A stretch of 10,791 nucleotides of DNA from Oscillospiraceae bacterium (GTDB lineage Bacteria; Bacillota_A; Clostridia; Oscillospirales; Oscillospiraceae). Shown here piece by piece: positions 6,287 through 10,791 of the stretch. Where the stretch lies: the NCBI GenBank assembly GCA_017470325.1, contig JAFUES010000040.1, forward strand, positions 1 through 10,791. The letters are read 5' to 3'. The translations under genes and the position numbers were made by a program. The notes beneath the pieces were generated by a model. The model made no database searches, was not told where the DNA came from, and saw nothing but the letters and a program-made list of their open reading frames with translations. Each line of letters starts with the position of its first letter. The stretch's first letter is position 1.

Positions 6287-6315
6287 AAAATTACGTAAAA
6301 AGTGAGGAAAAGCAA

Positions 6316-7644
6316 ATGAAAAAGTTACTTGCATTGCTGCTGGCGCTGGTCATGGTCGTGGCCCTGGCCGCCTGCGGTGTGACCACGGAGAATGCCGCGG
6401 CTCCCGCTGCCAGCTCCAGCGACGAGAAGACTGAGGCGGCCCCCGCTGCAAGCGGCGGCATCCGTCTGTTCAACGGCAAGATCGAGATCGCGACTCCTCT
6501 GGAGCATGCGGCTCAGGTCTACGAGGCTGCCACCGGCAAGCACGTAGAGGTCGAGTCTTTGGGCGGCGGCGTTGACCTGCAGGCCACGCTGAAGCAGTAC
6601 TATCAGGCTGGCAACATGCCCGAGATCTTCGTCGGCGAAGGCGCCGAGGACTTCAAGAACTGGTCCGGCATGATGGTCGATATGTCCGACCAGGCCTGGG
6701 CTGCCGACACCGACGCCGGCTTTGTGGATGAGACCACCGGCGAGCTGGTCGGCTTCCCCTACACCACTGAGGCCATCGGCCTTGCCTACAACAAGAGCAT
6801 CCTGGACGCTGCCGGCGTTGACCCCGCTTCCATCACCGGTCCCGAGTCCATGAAGGCCGCCTTCGAGGCCATCGACGCCAAGAAGGACGAGCTGGGCATC
6901 ACCGCTGTCATCGGCTACTGCGCCAATGCCTCCGAGCTGTATTGGTCCACCGCACAGCACCTGTTCGGTCAGTATCTGGACGCCGGTCTGGATCGTGACG
7001 ACACCACCTACTTCGACCTGATGATGGACGAGGGCAAGCTGGATGAGGCCCGCTTCACCGACTTCGCCGAGATGGTCGCTCTGTTCAACCAGTACTCCGA
7101 TCCCAAACTGCTCGTCTCCGGCAACTATGACGACCAGGTCGGTGGCTTTGCCGGCGGCAAGTATGCCTTCGTGACCCAGGGCTCCTGGATCGGCTCTTCC
7201 CTGACCAACGACTATAAGGATCTGTATGACGCTGCCGGCAACTTCGAGTGCGGCTACGTCCCCTATGCCTTTGAGGAAGGCATCGACACCATCCTGACCA
7301 ACTCTCCCTCCTGGTGGGCTGTCTACAAAGACGGCAATGTTGCCGAGGCTGAGGAGTTCCTGAACTGGCTCGCCGGTCCCGACGGCCAGAAGATCATGGT
7401 CGAGGAAGCCGGCTGCGTCAGCCCCTTCAGGAGCTGCACCGCCGTTGCCAACGACCCCTTCGCCGGCCCCATCTCTGAGTACACCGCTGCCGGCAAGACC
7501 TCCAGCTGGCACTGGCTGGGCCAGCCGGGCAACATGGCTCAGGACGGCACCGGCGCCATCTTCCAGGACTTCGCCATGGGTAAGGTCGATGTGGCTGGCT
7601 TCGTACAGGATATGATCGACACCATCCCGCAGTTCTGCGGCTGA
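6316..7644 (+). CDS. Sugar ABC transporter substrate-binding lipoprotein (SBP_bac_1), 442 aa
   Basis: The extracellular binding component of a CUT1-type carbohydrate importer, tethered to the membrane by lipid. Residues 1-19 form a lipoprotein signal (MKK then a hydrophobic run), with lipobox LAAC and lipidated C20. An Ala/Ser/Glu-rich flexible linker follows (about 21-48). The binding domain starts near residue 49 and contains the family stretch VGFPYTTEAIGLAYNKSIL, in which the second lobe begins, plus many aromatic residues (for example W and Y in the C-terminal half) suited to stacking on sugar rings. Length is typical. ATG at 6316 has AGGA at 6305-6308 seven bases upstream; an upstream GTG in frame (6244) lies before the predicted transcription start and is rejected. 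Codons are biased to GGC, CTG, AAG and GAC, consistent with high expression. Two permease genes follow. Alpha-glucosides are the likely cargo because of the divergent GH13 gene; the ligand itself is not proven. Confidence 0.94.
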   Translation: MKKLLALLLALVMVVALAACGVTTENAAAPAASSSDEKTEAAPAASGGIRLFNGKIEIATPLEHAAQVYEAATGKHVEVESLGGGVDLQATLKQYYQAGNMPEIFVGEGAEDFKNWSGMMVDMSDQAWAADTDAGFVDETTGELVGFPYTTEAIGLAYNKSILDAAGVDPASITGPESMKAAFEAIDAKKDELGITAVIGYCANASELYWSTAQHLFGQYLDAGLDRDDTTYFDLMMDEGKLDEARFTDFAEMVALFNQYSDPKLLVSGNYDDQVGGFAGGKYAFVTQGSWIGSSLTNDYKDLYDAAGNFECGYVPYAFEEGIDTILTNSPSWWAVYKDGNVAEAEEFLNWLAGPDGQKIMVEEAGCVSPFRSCTAVANDPFAGPISEYTAAGKTSSWHWLGQPGNMAQDGTGAIFQDFAMGKVDVAGFVQDMIDTIPQFCG

Positions 7645-7660
7645 TCTCCTCGCATCCGTT

Positions 7661-7687
7661 AGCGATCTATAGCGATCTATAGCATCT
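7661..7687 (+). repeat. 10-bp tandem repeat after the binding-protein gene
   Basis: AGCGATCTAT occurs twice head to tail (7661-7670 and 7671-7680) and a decayed third copy begins at 7681 (AGCATCT). It lies between the stop codon and the hairpin at 7690-7712. Confidence 0.8.
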
Positions 7688-7689
7688 TA

Positions 7690-7715
7690 GGGCGGCGGCC
7701 CGGCCGCCGCCCTTT
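7690..7715 (+). terminator. GC-rich intra-operon hairpin, probably partial terminator
   Basis: GGGCGGCGGC (7690-7699) pairs perfectly with GCCGCCGCCC (7703-7712) across a 3-nt loop, and only TTT follows before C's. Between a binding-protein gene and its permeases, such hairpins usually protect the upstream mRNA end and reduce read-through, so that binding protein greatly outnumbers permease. Confidence 0.75.
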
Positions 7716-7759
7716 CCCCTATGTGAGAAAAGCAAGAGGAAAGGGGTGCATTCAATCAC

Positions 7760-8839
7760 ATGAATGAAAACACCGCAAGCAAAAAGGTCTTGTCGCTGGT
7801 GCTCCTGATCCTGGGCGTCGTCCTGCTGGCCCTCGCCCTGTGGATGGACTTCTCCAAGACCTATATCGTGATCGATATGGGCGTCAAGGTGGCACTTCGC
7901 GGCTTGTTCCTGGTCCTGGGCGCGCTGCTGGTCCTGGCGGGACTGTATTTCTTCCCCACGGTCATGCATCACCGGGCCATCATCAACTTTATCTTTCTGT
8001 TCCCCCTGCTGTTCACCTTCGCGGTGACGGTCATCGTCCCCATGTGTGTGGGTATCTTCTATTCCTTTACGGACTGGAACGGCGTTACCTATACGCGCAT
8101 GGTCGGTTTTGAAAACTACGCCGCCATGTTCAAGGAGCCCGCGTTCATCTGGTCGCTGCTGCTCACCGTGCTGTTTGTGGTGATCAACATGATCCTGGTC
8201 AACGTGGTGGCCTTCCTGCTGGCTCTGCTCTGCACCTCCAAGCTGAAGGGCATGGGCTTCTTCCGGGCGGCCTACTTCCTGCCGAACCTGATCGGCGGCA
8301 TCGTACTGGGCTATGTGTGGCAATTCGTTTTCTCCAACGTGTTGACCACCATCTTCAATTCCAGCTATTCCATGCTGGCCAGCACCAACACCGCCTTCTT
8401 TGCCATCATCATCGTGTATGTCTGGCAGTATGCCGGCTACATCATGCTGATCTACATCAACGGCCTGGCCACCGTCCCCAAGGACGTGCTGGAGGCCGCG
8501 CAGATCGACGGCGCCAACGAGCTCACCACGCTCTTCAAGATCAAGATGCCCATGATCGCGGCCACCTTTACGATCTGCACCTTCCTGACCCTGACCTCCG
8601 CGTTCAAACAGTTCGATGTGAACCTTGCCTTGACCAACGGCGTGGGCACGGTCCGCAACTTCATGGGCCAGCGCCTGTCCAACGGCACGCAGATGATCGC
8701 ACTGAACATCTACAACACCGCCTTCGCCCGCGACCTGTACGGTTACGCCCAGGCGAAAGCCATCCTGTTCTTCATCATCCTGGCCTGTGTTTCGCTGGTG
8801 CAGGTGCGTATCTCCAACAAGAGGGAGGTGGAGATGTAA
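7760..8839 (+). CDS. MalF-like CUT1 sugar permease with extra N-terminal helices, 359 aa
   Basis: One of the two membrane subunits of the sugar importer. The ABC-permease core has about six membrane segments (near 74-103, 130-158, 167-191, 212-234, 266-282 and 333-350). The EAA loop that docks the ATPase is EAAQIDGANELTTLFKIKMP at 245-264. The opening of the core (FLFPLLFTFAVTVIVPMCVGIFYSFTD, split by helix 3) is characteristic of MalF/UgpA-type proteins. Unusual is a 70-residue extension with two further hydrophobic helices (about 9-30 and 44-66); most single-purpose CUT1 permeases are near 300 aa. ATG at 7760 is the best start, though AGAGGAAAGGGG ends 13 nt upstream, wider than usual, so initiation may be weak. 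Its stop overlaps the next gene by one base (TAATG), indicating coupled translation. It depends on read-through of the hairpin at 7690-7715. Confidence 0.93.
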   Translation: MNENTASKKVLSLVLLILGVVLLALALWMDFSKTYIVIDMGVKVALRGLFLVLGALLVLAGLYFFPTVMHHRAIINFIFLFPLLFTFAVTVIVPMCVGIFYSFTDWNGVTYTRMVGFENYAAMFKEPAFIWSLLLTVLFVVINMILVNVVAFLLALLCTSKLKGMGFFRAAYFLPNLIGGIVLGYVWQFVFSNVLTTIFNSSYSMLASTNTAFFAIIIVYVWQYAGYIMLIYINGLATVPKDVLEAAQIDGANELTTLFKIKMPMIAATFTICTFLTLTSAFKQFDVNLALTNGVGTVRNFMGQRLSNGTQMIALNIYNTAFARDLYGYAQAKAILFFIILACVSLVQVRISNKREVEM

Positions 8840-9699
8840 TGAAAATGAAGACGTCTCGGGCGGTAATCCTCATTATCATCGCCGTTATCCTGGCGGCCTA
8901 TATTCTGTTCCCATTCTTCCTGGTGGTACTCAACTCTTTCAAGACCCAGAGCGCCATCGTCTCCAACCCCATCTCCGCCGCGGGCGCCAGCTTCTCCCAG
9001 TTCTTGTCCAACCTGAGTTCCGTTATCAATAACAAGAACTTTATTTTCTGGCGCGCCTTTGGAAACTCAGCCCTGGTCACCGTAATCTCGCTGTTCCTGC
9101 TGGCCGTGTTCGGCGGTATGGCCGCCTGGGTCATCTGCCGCAACAAGACCAAATGGTCCACCGTGATCTACATGGTGTTCATCTCCTCCATGATCATCCC
9201 CTTCCAGGTGGTCATGCTCCCGCTGATCGCCACCTTCCGTGAAGTGGGCAAGTTCGTGGGTCTGAGCATGAACGGCAGCCTGCCGGGCCTGATCTTCGCC
9301 TACTGCGGCTTCGGCGGCGCCATGACGGTGTTCATCCTCACCGGTTTCATCAAGGGCATCCCCTATGAGCTGGAGGAGGCCGCCGCTATTGACGGCTGCT
9401 CTCCCGAGGGCACCTTCTTCCGGATCATCTTCCCCCTGCTCAAGCCCACCATCGTCACCGTGACGATCCTCAACGGCATGTGGATCTGGAACGACTATCT
9501 GCTCCCCTCCATCCTGCTGGGCCAGAGCAGTCCCAACAAGACCCTGCCCGTTGCGGTGCAGGCCTTCGTGGGCTCCTTCGTGAAGTCCTGGGATATGATC
9601 CTGACCGCGGCCTTGCTGGCCATGATCCCCATGATCGTCATCTTCCTGCTGGCGCAGAAGCACATTATGGACGGCATGGTACAGGGCGCCATCAAGTAA
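8839..9699 (+). CDS. MalG-like CUT1 sugar permease, 286 aa
   Basis: Second membrane subunit of the importer. Six membrane segments are seen (about 8-30, 75-97, 107-130, 147-172, 196-215 and 254-274). The ATPase-docking EAA loop is EAAAIDGCSPEGTFFRIIFP (180-199), followed by LLKPTIVTVTI, as in MalG-type proteins. IWNDYLLP (216-223) is another common permease landmark. Length is normal. ATG at 8839 shares its A with the stop codon of the upstream permease (TAATG) and has GGAGGTG about 8 nt upstream, so translation is coupled. The same frame is open far upstream, but that region is the upstream permease read in another frame. No nucleotide-binding subunit follows; as in many Gram-positive CUT1 systems, a shared MsiK/MsmK-type ATPase encoded elsewhere is the likely partner. 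A strong terminator ends this part of the operon. Confidence 0.94.
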   Translation: MKMKTSRAVILIIIAVILAAYILFPFFLVVLNSFKTQSAIVSNPISAAGASFSQFLSNLSSVINNKNFIFWRAFGNSALVTVISLFLLAVFGGMAAWVICRNKTKWSTVIYMVFISSMIIPFQVVMLPLIATFREVGKFVGLSMNGSLPGLIFAYCGFGGAMTVFILTGFIKGIPYELEEAAAIDGCSPEGTFFRIIFPLLKPTIVTVTILNGMWIWNDYLLPSILLGQSSPNKTLPVAVQAFVGSFVKSWDMILTAALLAMIPMIVIFLLAQKHIMDGMVQGAIK

Positions 9700-9720
9700 A
9701 TCATTTTCAACACGCAAACA

Positions 9721-9755
9721 CCGGGGTGCCGCATGCTCGGCACCCCGGATTTTTC
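9721..9755 (+). terminator. Strong rho-independent terminator after the permease genes
   Basis: CCGGGGTGCCG (9721-9731) pairs perfectly with CGGCACCCCGG (9738-9748) around a 6-nt loop, followed by ATTTTTT (9749-9755). It lies 21 bases past the MalG-like stop codon and only 41 bases before the next start codon. Confidence 0.92.
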
Positions 9756-9784
9756 CAACAGGCCGTCGGGCAAGGTCCCGGGCC

Positions 9785-9790
9785 GGAGGT
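9785..9790 (+). promoter_or_regulatory. Ribosome binding site deciding the YesL start
   Basis: GGAGGT ends directly against the ATG at 9791, which is too close to serve it. The third codon, ATG at 9797, has a 6-nt spacing and is the probable start. Confidence 0.8.
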
Positions 9791-9796
9791 ATGTCT

Positions 9797-10603
9797 ATGA
9801 AGATGTTTGATCCGAATGGGCCTTTGATGATCGCCCTGGGGAAGCTGGCGGACATTGTGATCTGCAACATCATGTTCTGCCTGTTCTCCCTGCCGGTGTT
9901 CACCATCGGTGCCTCCCTCACGGCGCTGTTCACCTGCATGCAGCAGCTGATCACCGATGAGGAGAAGGACGAGGGCCTGATTTTCAAGGATTTCTGGCTG
10001 GCCTTCAAGCGCAATTTCCGTCAGGCCACGGCCATTTGGCTGATCTGCCTGCTGATCCTGGCCTTCCTCTTCGCCTATTATTGGGTCACCCGCAGCATGG
10101 CTGGTCCTCTGGCAAGGGTCTATCAGATCACCTTCTATCTGCTGGTCCTGGTGTTCCTGTTTGGCTTTCTGTATCTGTTTCCTCTGCAGGCCCGCTATGA
10201 AAATACCGTGCGCAACACCCTGCGCAACGCCTGGCTGCTGAGTGTGGCAGCCCTGCCCTGGACGCTGCTGAGTCTGGCCGTCATCATCGCGGCGGTGTAC
10301 ATCAGCTTCTTCATGAATCCCACCGCCGTGGACGTGGCCACCTATCTCTGGGCGGTCTGCGGCTTCGGGATCGTCGCCTATCTGGACAGCTTCTTTTTCC
10401 GCCGGGCCTTCCGGAAGATCGACCCGAAGACCGTCAAGGTGAAAACCCATGTCTCCGAGGGTGCCGTGTTCACAGACGAGGAGCACCGGGAGCAGGACCT
10501 GATGGTCCAGGAGAGCCGCTATTCGGCTCCCGACTGGAACCGCCGGGACGATCTTTTCGGCGATGATACGCCGAAGTCGACCGGCAAGAAAAAGCGGCGG
10601 TGA
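9797..10603 (+). CDS. YesL-family (DUF624) membrane protein with charged tail, 268 aa
   Basis: A membrane protein of the YesL/DUF624 family, often encoded beside CUT1 sugar transporters. Its molecular role is not established; an accessory or assembly function for transport is commonly inferred from context. The N-terminus MKMFDPNGPLMIALGKLADI and the stretch SLPVFTIGASLTAL (31-44) are family hallmarks. Hydrophobic helices lie at about 19-37, 78-98, 110-130, 148-171 and 183-202. After residue 203 comes a 65-residue hydrophilic tail, rich in both acidic and basic residues and ending in KKKRR, which makes the protein longer than the roughly 200-220 aa I expect. ATG at 9797 is preferred (GGAGGT six bases upstream). 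The gene stands 41 bp past a strong terminator, with no convincing promoter between, so expression probably depends on read-through from the transporter genes. Confidence 0.88.
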   Translation: MKMFDPNGPLMIALGKLADIVICNIMFCLFSLPVFTIGASLTALFTCMQQLITDEEKDEGLIFKDFWLAFKRNFRQATAIWLICLLILAFLFAYYWVTRSMAGPLARVYQITFYLLVLVFLFGFLYLFPLQARYENTVRNTLRNAWLLSVAALPWTLLSLAVIIAAVYISFFMNPTAVDVATYLWAVCGFGIVAYLDSFFFRRAFRKIDPKTVKVKTHVSEGAVFTDEEHREQDLMVQESRYSAPDWNRRDDLFGDDTPKSTGKKKRR

Positions 10604-10607
10604 AGTC

Positions 10608-10628
10608 AGTTTTTAGTTTTTGGTTTTT
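10608..10628 (+). repeat. T-rich 7-bp tandem repeat after the YesL gene
   Basis: AGTTTTT (10608-10614), AGTTTTT (10615-10621) and GGTTTTT (10622-10628) follow one another directly, starting four bases past the stop codon. No stem precedes the T's, so they are not a normal terminator tract. Confidence 0.7.
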
Positions 10629-10635
10629 AGGAGAA

Positions 10636-10649
10636 CACGCTTTCGCGTG
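10636..10649 (+). other. Short hairpin between the T-rich repeats and the long hairpin
   Basis: CACGC (10636-10640) and GCGTG (10645-10649) form a 5-bp stem with loop TTTC. It has no T-tract of its own; possibly part of a compound 3' end with the next hairpin. Confidence 0.45.
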
Positions 10650-10652
10650 CAA

Positions 10653-10709
10653 AGGCGTTGTCTCAAAATAGCAAAAGATGCTATTGAGAGGCAACGCCTC
10701 TTTCGTTTG
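10653..10709 (+). terminator. Long imperfect hairpin, probable terminator of the YesL gene
   Basis: AGGCGTTG (10653-10660) pairs with CAACGCCT (10692-10699), TCTC (10661-10664) with GAGA (10686-10689), and AATAGC (10667-10672) with GCTATT (10680-10685). Small bulges (AA and GG) interrupt the stem and the loop is 7 nt. The 3' flank CTTTCGTTT is only moderately T-rich. The compact 47-nt structure could instead be a remnant of an intergenic repeat. Confidence 0.6.
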
Positions 10710-10716
10710 GAGGCGG

Positions 10717-10791
10717 ATGTGGAAAGAGTGCGCTGAAAAGGCCTGCAAGAAGGTAAAAATGTGGAAAACCATCCAGAGAGTGCCGCAAACA
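10717..10791 (+). CDS. Doubtful 5' end of a gene, 25 codons, runs off the window
   Basis: ATG at 10717 opens a frame with no stop to the window end (25 codons, MWKECAEKACKKVKMWKTIQ and onward, basic). GGAGG (10709-10713) precedes it, but with only a 3-nt spacing. No family is recognisable from this fragment and chance is a real alternative, since 25 codons without a stop is common. Confidence 0.2.
   Translation, partial: MWKECAEKACKKVKMWKTIQRVPQT

Noticed and set aside
6244..6315. Upstream GTG start for the binding protein
   Set aside because: It lies before the predicted transcription start, would put the UUCG hairpin in the coding sequence, and would bury the lipoprotein signal behind 24 residues.
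6034..6315. CcpA (cre) catabolite site in the divergent region
   Set aside because: I looked for a TGWAANCGNTNNCA-like sequence on both strands and found no acceptable match.
8317..8838. Upstream extension of the MalG-like permease frame
   Set aside because: It is the MalF-like gene read in another frame; the TAATG junction with a ribosome site gives a standard permease N-terminus.
1..10791. CRISPR array, tRNA, rRNA, prophage or defence genes
   Set aside because: No regularly spaced repeats, no tRNA cloverleaf or rRNA-like sequence, and every sizeable gene is assigned to metabolism or transport apart from the 69-residue unknown.

Overview
The window reads as chromosomal DNA of a GC-rich, Gram-positive anaerobe, most plausibly a gut Clostridia of the Oscillospiraceae type. 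That assignment is inference. It rests on strong AGGAGG-type ribosome sites, sigma-A-like promoters in AT-rich gaps, a lipoprotein sugar-binding protein, a CUT1 transporter with no ATPase of its own next to a YesL-family protein, and HI0933/BaiN-type flavoproteins. No rRNA or tRNA gene is present to settle it.

Left edge (1-171): the minus strand carries the 5' end of a group IIC intron (domain I begins with GTGTGCC and contains GGGTGAGAGTCCC). It sits directly behind the rho-independent terminator of a 69-residue unknown gene (186-395, minus). The rest of the intron lies outside the window.

Metabolic block on the minus strand (186-6033), listed in transcription order. First comes a cytoplasmic GH13 alpha-glucosidase (4363-6033). 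Next is a terminator hairpin whose loop and 3' flank hold an excellent promoter (TTGAAA-N17-TATAAT). Then follows a tight operon: type I L-asparaginase (3269-4267), HI0933/BaiN-family flavoprotein (2057-3265, 3-nt gap) and COG2509-family FAD-dependent dehydrogenase (456-2060, ATGA overlap). The small 69-residue gene follows after 60 bp and has its own promoter inside the end of the dehydrogenase gene.

Divergent control region (6034-6315): back-to-back promoters serve the alpha-glucosidase (minus) and a sugar ABC transporter (plus). Several dyads here are candidate regulator sites. The first transcribed bases on the plus strand form a perfect 11-bp stem capped by a UUCG tetraloop.

Transport block on the plus strand (6316-10603): lipoprotein sugar-binding protein, a GC-rich hairpin with a weak T-tract, a MalF-like permease with two extra N-terminal membrane helices, a MalG-like permease, a strong terminator, and a YesL-family (DUF624) membrane protein with a long charged tail. 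The simplest model is that the transporter imports alpha-glucosides that the divergently transcribed GH13 enzyme hydrolyses inside the cell, with energy from a shared MsiK-type ATPase encoded elsewhere. The right end (10604-10791) holds T-rich repeats, a long imperfect hairpin and a doubtful gene start.

I see no clearly new multi-gene system. The most interesting items are the intron placed behind a terminator, the 5'-end UUCG hairpin, the promoter built into a terminator, and the two membrane proteins with unusual extensions.
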